Origin: Haloferax sulfurifontis ATCC BAA-897
Lineage (GTDB): Archaea > Halobacteriota > Halobacteria > Halobacteriales > Haloferacaceae
DNA: 64,000 nucleotides
Direction: 5' to 3'
NCBI RefSeq assembly: GCF_000337835.1
Contig: NZ_AOLM01000029.1
Coordinates: 1 to 64,000 of the forward strand
Positions within the stretch are counted from its first letter, which is position 1; the number at the start of each line of letters is the position of its first letter. The notes beneath the pieces were generated by a model, which worked only from the letters and a program-made list of their open reading frames with translations, did no database searches and was not told the DNA's origin. Shown here piece by piece: positions 7,755 through 16,454 of the stretch. The position numbers and the translations under genes were made by a program.

Positions 7755-8630
7755 ATGCTCACATATTCGACCTACAGCGAGGCAGGCGGGGTCGGGAAGA
7801 CGACCACCGCAGCAAACTTGGCGGTTGCGCACGCTCGGGCAGGGTTGAAACCGCTCGTCGTTCCGCTTGACCCGCAAGACGGCGATCTCTCACGTCTCTT
7901 CGGTGTTGACGACCAGCGAACGGATTCAGTCGATAACATTGTCCGGCATATGATTCGACGCCCCAACGGCGACTTTGAAGACCTCATTCGAACCGTCGAG
8001 GGTGTCGACATCGTTCCGGAACACAATATGCTCTCAGATCTGGCTGATTTTCTACAGCGAGAGAAAGATCAAGCCGAAGCCATGGGGGAAGCATTCGGCA
8101 TGCACGCACAGCTACTCCGGGTGCTCCGTGAGGCCGGCGTCCCTGACAAGTACGATGTCTTGATCTGCGACCCACCGGCAACTGAAGGCCCACATCTCTA
8201 CAACGCGATCCATGCGACGCGGTCGCTAGTCATCCCTGTCGAGCCAAGCGCAAAAGGCCGTGCAGCAGTTGAGGGACTTGAAGCCCTCGTCGCCGGGTTT
8301 GAAGACCAACTCGAGATTGACGTTGGTGTGCTTGCCGCCGTGCCAACCGGATTCAAAAACACACGTGATCAACGGCAGGTATTAGCTGAAATCGACTATC
8401 CGATCCCAGAGATCATCAGCGAGCGTGCCTCCCTGATGGAAGGCTGTTGGATGGAACAGTGTTCAGCGTTCAAATACGTTCGTGAACACCGGTCTCGTCG
8501 CCGTGACTACGAAATTGAGACGCTTGCGCAGTTCGACCGCATCGCGAGGCATCTCGAAGAACAGGTTGGTATCGAAGCGCCAAACCCACCGGAACCCGGT
8601 GACGTCGACCACGAGGTGGTGACGGTATGA
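7755..8630 (+). CDS. parA: ParA-family partition ATPase
   Basis: This roughly 291-aa deviant-Walker ATPase segregates plasmid copies by forming ATP-dependent gradients on DNA. SEAGGVGKTTTAANLAVAHA at residues 8-27 is the deviant Walker A motif with the signature lysine. VPLDPQDGDLSRLFG follows as the switch region, and YDVLICDPPA is Walker B. The ATG at 7755 puts the beta strand directly before Walker A, as in haloarchaeal relatives; an earlier in-frame ATG at 7683 would add 24 unlikely residues. The stop overlaps the next gene by 4 bp. The AT-rich repeat region upstream is the likely partition site. Confidence 0.93.
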   Translation: MLTYSTYSEAGGVGKTTTAANLAVAHARAGLKPLVVPLDPQDGDLSRLFGVDDQRTDSVDNIVRHMIRRPNGDFEDLIRTVEGVDIVPEHNMLSDLADFLQREKDQAEAMGEAFGMHAQLLRVLREAGVPDKYDVLICDPPATEGPHLYNAIHATRSLVIPVEPSAKGRAAVEGLEALVAGFEDQLEIDVGVLAAVPTGFKNTRDQRQVLAEIDYPIPEIISERASLMEGCWMEQCSAFKYVREHRSRRRDYEIETLAQFDRIARHLEEQVGIEAPNPPEPGDVDHEVVTV

Positions 8631-9037
8631 CTGGGATGAAGAAAGGAGCTGGTGAAGATCCGTTCGCGGATGATTCGTCAACTGAATCAGCGACTGCTAC
8701 GGAGCCCCAAGGAGAGACGTCTAAGCCTGAGCAGGCTGAAGAAACGGATTCGAAACAAGCTGACGATACAGAGACACAACAGACCCGCCAACAGATCCAG
8801 ATTCCATACAAATTCCGCCGCGACGGCGTCCAAGACGGTCGTGATCGGGTTCCGTTGTTCTTGCAGAAGGAGACAAAAGTCGCAGAGCGGGACGCCCTGC
8901 ATGAGTTCGAGGATCGGTTCGAGGAAAACGTCTCACTCACTGACCTCCGTGAAGCGCTCATGAAGGTTGGACTGCAACACCTCGATGAAGCAGAAGAGTG
9001 CCTCGAGGAGTGGGGCTACGGGATGACGTTCGACTAG
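8627..9037 (+). CDS. ParA-associated partner protein
   Basis: This 136-aa protein is translationally coupled to parA (ATGA). The first 60 residues are a disordered, Glu/Ser/Thr-rich acidic tail. The conserved part begins IQIPYKFRRDGVQDGRD and includes VPLFLQKET, DLREALMKVGLQHLDEAEE and EEWGYG. This domain regularly follows ParA in haloarchaeal plasmids and is presumed to act as the ParB-like centromere-binding or adaptor component. No classical ParB or ribbon-helix-helix motif is obvious. Confidence 0.75.
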   Translation: MTGMKKGAGEDPFADDSSTESATATEPQGETSKPEQAEETDSKQADDTETQQTRQQIQIPYKFRRDGVQDGRDRVPLFLQKETKVAERDALHEFEDRFEENVSLTDLREALMKVGLQHLDEAEECLEEWGYGMTFD

Positions 9038-9346
9038 CACAGGAGCACTCACAGACAGTCAGACACCGAGACCCGGCCAGCCTACTAGTTTGACCACAGT
9101 CCGAACCCTGACCGATTGAGAATTTTCCGATACTAAAGAGACAAGCGTCGCTTCTTGGTGGCTCGTTCTAAGGACCAAGATTTTCGGAGTTAGAATAAAT
9201 ATGATCGTATAGAATAATTTTTGTTTAGCTCATTGTCCCTCAGAGACAATGAGGATTAGCAGAATATCGACCAGTTATCGAGCTTTGGCGATGAATTGCA
9301 TTTCGCTATATCCAATTCCACGGGTAGAAGTTCCCAGAGTTTCGGA
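9038..9346. other. Non-coding region left of the inverted repeat
   Basis: This is an AT-rich spacer of about 300 bp with no supported gene. An internal GTCCCTCAGAGACAATGAG-type short palindrome near 9234 could form a hairpin, possibly terminating parA transcription. Confidence 0.35.
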
Positions 9347-9434
9347 GTTTGGGTTCTGTTGCGTGTCTTATTTTCACGCCAACTGAATTTGATTAGACTC
9401 TTACCTTGCGGTTTTCGAATTTAGCACGGTGAGA
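9347..9434 (+). repeat. 88-bp inverted repeat, left copy
   Basis: This sequence is identical to the reverse complement of 13229-13316, from GTTTGGGTTCTGTTG to AGCACGGTGAGA. A weaker match continues inward for about 45 bp (to near 9475) and about 8 bp outward. The two copies bound a segment of about 4 kb carrying three genes and a SRAP relict, as expected of transposon ends or two MITEs in opposite orientation. Confidence 0.85.
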
Positions 9435-9658
9435 AAGCTTCGAAAGGTTTTCTGGATGACATAAAATCGAAATCGATAGACCACTCCTATTTCACCACTA
9501 TTGTGCTTGAATAGAAGGCACGCAACATTTCCATCCTCCGAGGTTGTGCAAGACGGCTATAAGTAATCCCAGCGCTGGAGCGTCTGCCTCAACAGATTCT
9601 AACGGAGAATAGAGTATCTGTTTTCCCAAACCTTCAACATACGGCAAGCAGTCCACAG

Positions 9659-9666
9659 TATATAAG
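9659..9666 (+). promoter_or_regulatory. TATA-like box before the membrane-protein pair
   Basis: TATATAAG lies 57-64 nt upstream of the in-frame ATG at 9723 and only a few nt before the GTG at 9669. If it is the true promoter, the functional start could be the ATG at 9723, not the GTG. Confidence 0.35.
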
Positions 9667-9668
9667 AA

Positions 9669-10133
9669 GTGCCAGAGGACAATCCAGAACTTCTCGAAAT
9701 AGCCCAGGGCGTAGCCGACCGGATGACCCTAACAGACATAGGAGTCGCACTTCTCCTCACACTGGCTGGCACCACCTACGCACTATACAAGGGATTCGAC
9801 CTCTGGTGGATCTACCCCTTAGTACTGGGAGGCTTCGTTTTCGTCTCCGAAGCCGTACAATGGTACTACTTCGATTATCCCCAAGAACGACTGCGGGAAA
9901 AAGCAGAGAAGCTTGCACAGGGTGAAGACGTAGACCCCCAGCTCGATATGGGTCCAGGATTCACCGATCCGTTCATCCTAACACTGCTGGGAACCATCAT
10001 CACTTGGGGACTCATTAGCATCCACATTATCACGCCTGAAGTAGGCAGATACCCTGGAACCTACATTTTCCTCGGAGGCACGATGATACTGCTCATCGCC
10101 ATCTCTTCTATTCAAGAGAACAGGAAGACGTGA
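9669..10133 (+). CDS. Small membrane protein of the inverted-repeat island
   Basis: This protein of up to 154 aa is not recognised. It has four likely transmembrane segments, in two pairs: around IGVALLLTLAGTTYALY and WWIYPLVLGGFVFVSEAV in the first half, and FILTLLGTIITWGLISIHII and YIFLGGTMILLIAISSI in the second. A charged cytoplasmic loop (ERLREKAEKLAQGEDVD) separates the pairs. The start is GTG (9669) or ATG (9723). It lies 28 bp before the next membrane-protein gene, so the two are probably co-transcribed. No catalytic motif is visible. Confidence 0.65.
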   Translation: MPEDNPELLEIAQGVADRMTLTDIGVALLLTLAGTTYALYKGFDLWWIYPLVLGGFVFVSEAVQWYYFDYPQERLREKAEKLAQGEDVDPQLDMGPGFTDPFILTLLGTIITWGLISIHIITPEVGRYPGTYIFLGGTMILLIAISSIQENRKT

Positions 10134-10161
10134 CTGAATCAAAAATACCCTCCGAGCCAGT

Positions 10162-11019
10162 ATGGAGAAAATAGACCCTGCTACTATCTTCGGGAGCGAG
10201 CGCAGCGACCAAGTGGACTTCGAGATTGCCTTTACTGCGCTTGTCGTCACAGTTGTTCTCAGCGTTCCCGTCAACGACTTCGGGTACACCCTACTGAAGG
10301 CCTTAGTAATCTCCTTGAGCGGGCTTACCTTGCTTAGGAAGATGGCGGTCTCAAACCAGCATGCATCAGCTAGACCGGTGCTTCGATGGTCGATGCCGTT
10401 CATCGAAGCGATCACCCTCGTAGCAACGGTGCACATCTTCCTGGAGGCAGGTGCAGCTCTTTCCGACCAATTCCCTATGCCGATCTCTCCAGTGTTAATT
10501 GCTTCACCGCTAATTCCGGTGTTCGTTCTCGGAGTCTTCGGTTTCCACGAGAAGGTAACCAAGGACGCAAGCCTCTACATCGCTCTCCTAAGTCACAATA
10601 CCTCGAAACGTGCAGAAGAAGCAGAAATATTCGGCTTGGCTGATGGCCTAGATGACTGGTTTCTGGACCAAGCCGGTCTCTTTGTAACCTTCTCGAACAG
10701 CGAGAATATCCCTTCAGAACTGGCATGGCTGGAACACCGTGTTGATTCGAAGGCTTCACCTCCGCTTCTCAAACTATTCGCGGTAGGTGCATTTGGCTAC
10801 GCTTTGATCTGGCTCTTGATCACCTGGGTCTTCGGATCTACCGCTCTCAACTTGATCTTCCTTTTCTTCATCTTCTTCATCAAGTATCCAATCCAGTTCT
10901 GGTACTCCCGGTTCGGATTAGCCCGATTCACTTCAGAGAGATCTGGGTGGGTTGACGTACTAATCATTATCCTCGGGTTACTCGCTACTAACCTGACTAT
11001 CCTGACCAGATACGGTTGA
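10162..11019 (+). CDS. Polytopic membrane protein of the inverted-repeat island
   Basis: This 285-aa protein is not recognised. There are probably six or seven transmembrane segments. Four are before residue 140 (for example FTALVVTVVLSVPV and VLIASPLIPVFVLGVFGF), and a group of strongly hydrophobic segments follows residue 195 (LIWLLITWVFGS, LNLIFLFFIFFIKYPIQF, VLIIILGLLATNL). A soluble loop of about 60 residues lies between. It converges with the nuclease-like gene, with 12 bp between stop codons. The three genes may form one functional set in which the membrane proteins act with the nuclease-like protein. Confidence 0.65.
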   Translation: MEKIDPATIFGSERSDQVDFEIAFTALVVTVVLSVPVNDFGYTLLKALVISLSGLTLLRKMAVSNQHASARPVLRWSMPFIEAITLVATVHIFLEAGAALSDQFPMPISPVLIASPLIPVFVLGVFGFHEKVTKDASLYIALLSHNTSKRAEEAEIFGLADGLDDWFLDQAGLFVTFSNSENIPSELAWLEHRVDSKASPPLLKLFAVGAFGYALIWLLITWVFGSTALNLIFLFFIFFIKYPIQFWYSRFGLARFTSERSGWVDVLIIILGLLATNLTILTRYG

Positions 11020-11031
11020 GCGGCGACCCAG

Positions 11032-12645
11032 TTACTCTCCGTCTTCTAATTCTTCGTCACCGGTAGTAAGCTCAGAAGTAAATACCTTGTCTCCAGCATT
11101 GAAGGCCTCACCCAGACGCTTCAACAAGTTCTCGTCTATATCAGGGTTGAAGCAGAATACCTGCCCTTCGATATACGGCGAGTTCAGACTTCCTGAAAGC
11201 TCGTAATTGACCAAGAGATCGAGATTCTCGATGTTGTTACCGCTAAACTGTTCTGTATCTTGGATAGCGACCGGTTTACCACGCACTAAAGTCAGACTGT
11301 CCTTCCCTTCCTCGAGAACCATGATATGGCCGCCTTCAGCATACTCCCGGACATGGTGATTGTCGATAGCTGAAAACTCGTTCTTTAACACGAGCATTGT
11401 CAAGTCGTCCGGTTCCTCCTCTTTGATATCTGTTATCTGGCCTCTGGTTTTCTCAGTTACCTTCGTTCGGACATTGCTTGCTATTCCTCCGGTGGCTGAA
11501 AAGACGCTGCTAAGCCGTGCTTCTGTGGTTCGCCGGGTATGGGTGATTTCCACCCAGATAGTGTCATCGGTGAGATCGACTTTCAGATCCGGCTTTCTTC
11601 CAGCAACTGATTCCTCAATAGCCACGTCAGCCTCAACGAACTCTCGTCGAAGTGCGTTCGTCGTCTGAATCTCAGTCACCGTGTCCTCGTACTGCTGTCG
11701 GTTGAGAAGATCGTCTCCAAGGGATTCTGTGGGGTCGTGGTTGTCGTAGAGCGACTCACAGCAGTGATCCAAGTATGATAAGAAGTGGATTGATTCCAGA
11801 TCGTTCCGTGTCTTGATATCGAAATCTTGGTCGGCTCTTGAAAACCGGTATACACCTTCCCGGGGGATATCGTGTGAGAGGAAGCGGGCAAGACTGTGAG
11901 TTCCCTGTGACTGGAGATCACCGATCCAGTCCTCGCTCAATACATCGATCAGGAAGGGATAGTCATCGGCATTACTCCGGACTTGGTCGTAATCAATTCC
12001 AAGACCGTATGAATCGAGATTGGAGGGCAGGTTCTGAAGATCCTTGAGAATGTTATCAGCCCGAAGCAAGTCGTTGTCCTTTGAGACAGATTTCAGTGCC
12101 TGCTTTGGGTCAATGTCTTCGCTCTCTGCGATATCCTTCAGGGTCGATAGAAGTTCGCTGTCCCGTCCGTCCAAGTCTTCACCTGTTTTCCTTGACTGGT
12201 AGTATGCCTCGAGAGTCCGTTCTACAGCTTTCTCAAAGACCAGCGGCGAATCACTGTACCACTTCTGTAGTTCTTGTTGAAGCAAATCTGTGTGATTCCA
12301 GTAGACGTGAGGAATGTAGCTGGAAACATAGCCAGTGGAGTATTCCTCCTCGTCAAGCCACTTGTTCATATACTGTTGTGCAAGGTCACGGTCGGGTTTT
12401 CCGGCAGCTCGTAGAGCAGACTCTAAATCCCTCACCAGTATCTTCCGGTTCCGGATTAAGTCATCCAATCGTTCGAATGCCAATTGGGGTTCCTTTTCTC
12501 CGCACCGTTCGATAATTTTGGTGTAGAAGGGGCGATCGATCGTCCCGCTGTCGACAATATTCCTCAGTTGCTGCAGCTTCTCTTTGCAGCTTTCGTCGCT
12601 TCCGAATACATCATAGATATCAGCATCAGAGTCCATGATGCTCAT
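11032..12645 (-). CDS. Large putative PD-(D/E)xK nuclease of the inverted-repeat island
   Basis: This 537-aa soluble, acidic protein is not recognised as a whole. The N-terminal 300 residues are helical and repeat-like. Around residues 350-375, GRKPDLKVDLTDDTIWVEITHTRR has the layout of a PD-(D/E)xK core: PD, about 11 residues, then E-x-T in place of E-x-K. A following region (GQITDIKEEEPDDLTMLVLKN) fits the rest of the fold. The lysine-to-threonine change needs checking for activity. It is transcribed towards the two membrane-protein genes. Codon use looks less GC-biased than in the conjugation operon, consistent with transfer. Confidence 0.6.
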   Translation of the reverse strand: MSIMDSDADIYDVFGSDESCKEKLQQLRNIVDSGTIDRPFYTKIIERCGEKEPQLAFERLDDLIRNRKILVRDLESALRAAGKPDRDLAQQYMNKWLDEEEYSTGYVSSYIPHVYWNHTDLLQQELQKWYSDSPLVFEKAVERTLEAYYQSRKTGEDLDGRDSELLSTLKDIAESEDIDPKQALKSVSKDNDLLRADNILKDLQNLPSNLDSYGLGIDYDQVRSNADDYPFLIDVLSEDWIGDLQSQGTHSLARFLSHDIPREGVYRFSRADQDFDIKTRNDLESIHFLSYLDHCCESLYDNHDPTESLGDDLLNRQQYEDTVTEIQTTNALRREFVEADVAIEESVAGRKPDLKVDLTDDTIWVEITHTRRTTEARLSSVFSATGGIASNVRTKVTEKTRGQITDIKEEEPDDLTMLVLKNEFSAIDNHHVREYAEGGHIMVLEEGKDSLTLVRGKPVAIQDTEQFSGNNIENLDLLVNYELSGSLNSPYIEGQVFCFNPDIDENLLKRLGEAFNAGDKVFTSELTTGDEELEDGE

Positions 12646-12884
12646 AGAGTATGTTTCTGGGTTGATGATTGTTCTGCCGTATCTAAGAGTGCAACCCCGA
12701 AGTTCAACCTCCCAAGATAGTCAGCCCAACGTCCGGTATAACCTCCTTGAGGCCGAGGGGACGAGTCGGGGTCAAGAGTACTCGCTCGTCGATTCGACAG
12801 CGGCATCGCCGATGCAGTGACTGTGACGCCGTCAGCTATCCCGAACCGAACTCGCTGAGACCCGATTGCTCGTGGTCAAGCGGC

Positions 12885-13145
12885 TCGATAATCTGGAGAT
12901 CGTCTCGTCGTCGCTCTCCCAGACGTCCTAGAGCCCGGACATCGCGAAGGAAGGACCGTCTTCGCTAAATCCGGTAGGACTGTTTCCACCCGCCGTTCGA
13001 CGATTTCCACTCGTAGAACCCTGATGAGGGGACGAGGCAGGGACGTGATTCCCACGCTCGCTTGAAGACGCGTTTCTCGTCGGCAGTCTTGGAGCGAGCG
13101 TTGATGATGCCTTCCCCGGGTTCGTCCGCCCAGAACGGAATCTGC
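12885..13145 (-). pseudogene. SRAP (YedK/HMCES-type) pseudogene fragment
   Basis: Minus-strand reading gives IPFWADEPGEGIINARSKT, then EKRVFKRAWESRPCLVPSSG and FYEWKSSNGGWKQSYRI, ending in a stop. After a frame change it gives DGPSFAMSGL, a stop and DVWESDDE. These match the central SRAP blocks (NAR-x-E-T, RCLVP-x-x-GFYEW, FAGLW). The N-terminus with the catalytic Cys2 is missing, and stops interrupt the rest. SRAP proteins crosslink to abasic sites in ssDNA and are often carried by mobile elements. Confidence 0.75.
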
Positions 13146-13228
13146 CTTATAGTATTGTGAATCTGTTGAAACTCTATCGCAGTCTGCTGATTCTGATTTT
13201 ATGCCACCCAGTAACGCTTTTCGAGTTC

Positions 13229-13316
13229 TCTCACCGTGCTAAATTCGAAAACCGCAAGGTAAGAGTCTAATCAAATTCAGTTGGCGTGAAAATAAGACAC
13301 GCAACAGAACCCAAAC
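13229..13316 (-). repeat. 88-bp inverted repeat, right copy
   Basis: This is the reverse complement of 9347-9434, identical over 88 bp, with a degenerate extension inward (about 13190-13228). On the minus strand the extension keeps an open frame to a stop in both copies (VRELEKRYWVA here, VRKLRKVFWMT at 9430-9463). The repeat may therefore derive from the end of a coding sequence such as a transposase. Confidence 0.85.
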
Positions 13317-13539
13317 GCCGAAACTGTGGAAGTTGAGACTATACCGGTTTAGCAGGCCTATGATGCGTGGTTCTCGTCGCATCAGTGATCGAGAGTGGAT
13401 CCAGATTGGCCCTCAATCGTCCGTTCCTGTCTATATGCTCTCACTCAGCCATCATAACGAGTGAAGTTTCTCGCCATATACATTGAGACAGTGGTCTGGA
13501 AAAGCTGTAACGCATAGAAGTGTGAGTACCCGAAAGTTG

Positions 13540-13890
13540 CTACCGAAGTTCGTTGACAAGAGCAGCGATTGCGTTATCGACAATACCATCCGCCAGACGG
13601 CCCTGCCAGAAGTCGATATCCTCGTGGTCGATTGATTGGACGCCCCACGGGACGATCCGACTCTCATCAGGCGTCCCACCATGAAGCCAACTCTCCCCAG
13701 GGATGTCGATAAGGCCGTCCATCCAGGATTTTGATGTCAACGTTAGCGCGATATACTGGTCGCCGTGAAACGGCCGTCCCTCGTGATTCGAGAGGATAAG
13801 CCAAGGCCGAGCGTCCTTGTCGCCTTTGAATGGATCATCACCGTAGACGACGTCGCCCCGCTCGAAGATCGGTGTCTCTTCGTCGGTCAC
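13540..13890 (-). CDS. PemK/MazF-type toxin
   Basis: This 116-aa protein resembles the MazF/PemK/Kid fold of ribosome-independent mRNA interferases: a start like FERGDVVYGDDPFKGDKD, then RPWLILSN, and YIALTLTSK. The usual R/P-rich RPxLVLS strand and the conserved Thr/Ser region are recognisable, and length is typical. The gene is immediately downstream of, and overlaps by 4 bp, an HTH gene that is probably its antitoxin. The RNA target cannot be predicted. Related haloarchaeal proteins are annotated as PemK-like growth inhibitors. Confidence 0.75.
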   Translation of the reverse strand: MTDEETPIFERGDVVYGDDPFKGDKDARPWLILSNHEGRPFHGDQYIALTLTSKSWMDGLIDIPGESWLHGGTPDESRIVPWGVQSIDHEDIDFWQGRLADGIVDNAIAALVNELR

Positions 13891-14258
13891 TGTTCGTTCT
13901 CGACGCTTGGGTGGGATTGCTGCGGTGCATGCTCACGCCAGGATTCCTTGTCCTCGGCACCCAGTTGGTCGTTGAACAGAGCCGTTGCTCGTTCGTACCC
14001 ACTGTATCCGTTGAGGCGCTCAGCGTCGTCAGTCACCGCCCAGTACGTCGCCTTATGTTCGACCAAACTACGGTCCTTTAACCGTGAGAGCGCGGTGCTG
14101 ACTGCACCCTCGTCAACGCCGATCTGAGAGGCGATTTCTCGAGCCTTGAACGCATGATTATCGTTAGCGGCGAGAAATCCGAGGACCTGATCGGGTACAG
14201 AGAGTTCTTCGAGCTCGTCCTCGCTCGTGTTCTCGAAGGTGTCTCGGTCGATAGACAT
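13887..14258 (-). CDS. MarR-like winged-helix antitoxin partner
   Basis: This 123-aa protein has a winged helix at about residues 22-75 (VLGFLAANDNHAFKAREIASQI, then GVDEGAVSTALSRLKDRSLVE). The C-terminal tail beyond residue 85 is likely to be disordered and toxin-neutralising. It precedes and overlaps the PemK-like toxin gene. I infer that it represses its own operon. A TTTACA-like TATA element near 14286-14291 sits about 28 nt upstream of the start. Confidence 0.75.
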   Translation of the reverse strand: MSIDRDTFENTSEDELEELSVPDQVLGFLAANDNHAFKAREIASQIGVDEGAVSTALSRLKDRSLVEHKATYWAVTDDAERLNGYSGYERATALFNDQLGAEDKESWREHAPQQSHPSVENEQ

Positions 14259-14496
14259 CGTTGAATGGACCTACGTCATCCACTGTAAAGAGTGTTAGGA
14301 GTGAAAGCTGCGAAAACGCCGAAGGAGAAATCACTGTTGACGATGAGGCGGTTCGAGAACCGTATGCATTGAGCCGACCAGTCTCAACTTCTGTCGCGGA
14401 AACATCACCAACAATCTCAGAGGACGGATTTGATGCGTGGCTTTATTTCTCTGTCTCGACTTCCGGAACCTCTTTTAAGTATCTACTGCGACTCTA

Positions 14497-15501
14497 TCAG
14501 TTGGCTCGTTCCAGGGCTTCAACTGTCTCTTCAGTGAGGGTGTTTACAAGTTCATCCGCTGATTGCACCGTTTGGGTTAATCCTGCACTCTGTCCTGCAT
14601 AAAGCGGCAGTTCTTCCACGTCCCCATCTATGCCGGGGACTGCAAGCGAATCCTCGTACCGTCGTATCGGTGTGCCATCGTCCGTTTCTGCGACAACCTC
14701 ACCCCCACCCGGGCGCTCGGTTTCTGGCTGTCCTGCCGCTTTCCAGTCTGCGACAGTCGTGTTTTCAAGGACTCGATGGGGGACATCCGGCCAGCCTTCG
14801 TCGAAGAGAGCCGAATAGACGGTTTCTGTTTCATCCGCTCCGAGTACCCGCTGTCGATAGCGTCGATGGACGTGGGCTTCCTCCGTTGCGAGAAATCGCG
14901 TGCCGAGCCACGCACCGGCTGCCCCGAGCGTGAGTACGGCGGCAATTCCACGCCCGTCTGCGATTCCGCCAGCAGCAATAACAGGTGTGTCAGGAACTGC
15001 ATCAACGATGCGTGGCACCAGTGGGAGTGTTGCAACCGTACTCTGCACGTGACCACCCGCTTCCCACCCCTGTGCAACGAGAACATCAACGCCCGCATCA
15101 ACGGCGGCTTTCGCCTCCGCCGCACTCCCCACCGTCTGAAGAATAGTGCCGTCGTGGGAGTGAATTTGCTCGATATAGGGCGCGGCGTCCCCGAACGAAA
15201 AGGAGAAGATATCGATTCCTTCGTCAAGACAGACCTCAACGTGGGTTTCCGTTGGAACATCTTTTGCGTCTGAATCCGCAACGATGTTCACGCCGAAAAC
15301 ACCGTCCGTTCTATGATTTGTTTCGGTGATAACCTCGCGAGTCGCCGCCTCGTCTCGCCAAGTGACGGCCAGCATCCCGAGTGCGCCAGCGTCAGCGACA
15401 GTGGCTGCCAGTGCGGGGCAGGTCGCGCTTCCAACCGGCGCTTGAACGATGGGAACGTCAAGACCGAGGGCGTCAGTGAGGGTCGTCGTCAGCCGTGACA
15501 T
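14497..15501 (-). CDS. Nitronate monooxygenase (2-nitropropane dioxygenase family)
   Basis: This 334-aa FMN-dependent TIM-barrel enzyme oxidises nitronates to carbonyl compounds and nitrite, or acts on a related substrate. The signature starts PIVQAPVGSATCPALAATVA. GVFGVNIVAD follows, then VLVAQGWEAGGHVQS (residues 141-155, whose His is the catalytic-base position), PVIAAGGIADGRGIAAVLTLGAAGAWLGTRFLA for phosphate binding. Length is typical. It appears to be a stand-alone metabolic gene between toxin-antitoxin and replication modules. Confidence 0.92.
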   Translation of the reverse strand: MSRLTTTLTDALGLDVPIVQAPVGSATCPALAATVADAGALGMLAVTWRDEAATREVITETNHRTDGVFGVNIVADSDAKDVPTETHVEVCLDEGIDIFSFSFGDAAPYIEQIHSHDGTILQTVGSAAEAKAAVDAGVDVLVAQGWEAGGHVQSTVATLPLVPRIVDAVPDTPVIAAGGIADGRGIAAVLTLGAAGAWLGTRFLATEEAHVHRRYRQRVLGADETETVYSALFDEGWPDVPHRVLENTTVADWKAAGQPETERPGGGEVVAETDDGTPIRRYEDSLAVPGIDGDVEELPLYAGQSAGLTQTVQSADELVNTLTEETVEALERAN

Positions 15502-15752
15502 CGTGAATCACGTAGAAGTCTAAAGAGCGGTTTCTTGGTTCTGATGAGATGTGCACGCTCTGTACGTAGTGGTTAGTGTGTTATCTACACTTTCATCTCC
15601 CGAGGTTATAGTCAGTCAAATATCCGGTTCAGAGTTCGGTAATTTCACCGGTCTACTCGGCCCGTCGAAGTGGGGAATCTAAGACAACACCTGCAAAAAG
15701 AGCCCTCAGACAGTCTTATCAGTGAGAACAGTCGTAATCTTAGCGAGTATCT

Positions 15753-16085
15753 CTACTGAGCAGATTCATCGTCTTTCGCGTTGAACTGTGCAAGCGTCTC
15801 AACGACCGCGTCGAGGACTGCACCCACCTCATCAGCATCAACGCCGCTCTCAGGCGCAGCGCGAGCTGTGACAGCCTGTCGAACCATCTCGTCGTTCAGG
15901 GGTTTTAACCCACCACACCACTCGCGGCCAGTTTGCAGCGAGTGCTCGCGAACAGTATCAACGAACTCGTCATACTCGTCAGGCATGTTGCTCGCGAGTA
16001 TGTCGAGATCCGATTCTAACCGGCGTTCCACCCGACTACGGAAGCAGTTCCAAGGGAGGCGCAGCGGTTCATATTGTTCGGTCAT
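15753..16085 (-). CDS. Hypothetical protein next to the replication origin
   Basis: This 110-aa acidic helical protein is not recognised. It begins MTEQYEPLRLPWNCF and contains LESDLDILASNMPDEYDEFVDTVREHS and WCGGLKPLNDEMVRQAVTARAA. Its strand is that of orc1/cdc6, but the origin repeats separate them by about 370 bp. The position beside the origin suggests a replication or copy-number accessory role, which is inference only. Confidence 0.6.
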   Translation of the reverse strand: MTEQYEPLRLPWNCFRSRVERRLESDLDILASNMPDEYDEFVDTVREHSLQTGREWCGGLKPLNDEMVRQAVTARAAPESGVDADEVGAVLDAVVETLAQFNAKDDESAQ

Positions 16086-16276
16086 GTCTACTTACTGTTG
16101 ATTTTTCTGTGCTCTGTATCAGTACGGCCTCGACAAGATATCGGCAGCTGAGAGTGTCAACAGAGTCGATCAATTCTTACTGACCACTCCACCTGGAAGA
16201 ACTAGACTCGCCGACTTAACCAAACAGTACCAACTAGATAACATTCAATTATCATAGAGTTCGTCAGACACACCAC

Positions 16277-16430
16277 TATTGCCAGTAAAACCGAGAGACG
16301 TCAACGACAGCCAACTTACTGGCAACGGCGGTCTATTCTAAATTTCTCGTATTCCAAATAGAACTGTCAGAGGCAACAGTTACAGGAGAAACTGGCAACA
16401 GTGGACAGGGTATTGGCAATACTGGCAACG
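16277..16430. repeat. Origin repeats downstream of orc1/cdc6 (TACTGGCAA family)
   Basis: TTGCCAGTA at 16279-16287 and TACTGGCAA at 16317-16325 are followed by related words at 16390-16398 (AACTGGCAA), 16411-16419 (TATTGGCAA) and 16420-16428 (TACTGGCAA). Several are followed by CGG(C/G)GGTCTA or a G-run. The same motif is found at 17745-18215. These are probably the origin recognition boxes of the adjacent Orc1/Cdc6. Confidence 0.75.
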
Positions 16431-16454
16431 GGGGTCTACCCCAGAATAGAGTGG

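Noticed and set aside
13317-13539. Possible extension of the inverted-repeat element
   Set aside because: No similarity to sequence left of 9347 beyond about 8 bp and no gene seen.
14628-15281. 217-aa minus-strand ORF overlapping nitronate monooxygenase
   Set aside because: Shadow frame of a clearly identified enzyme.
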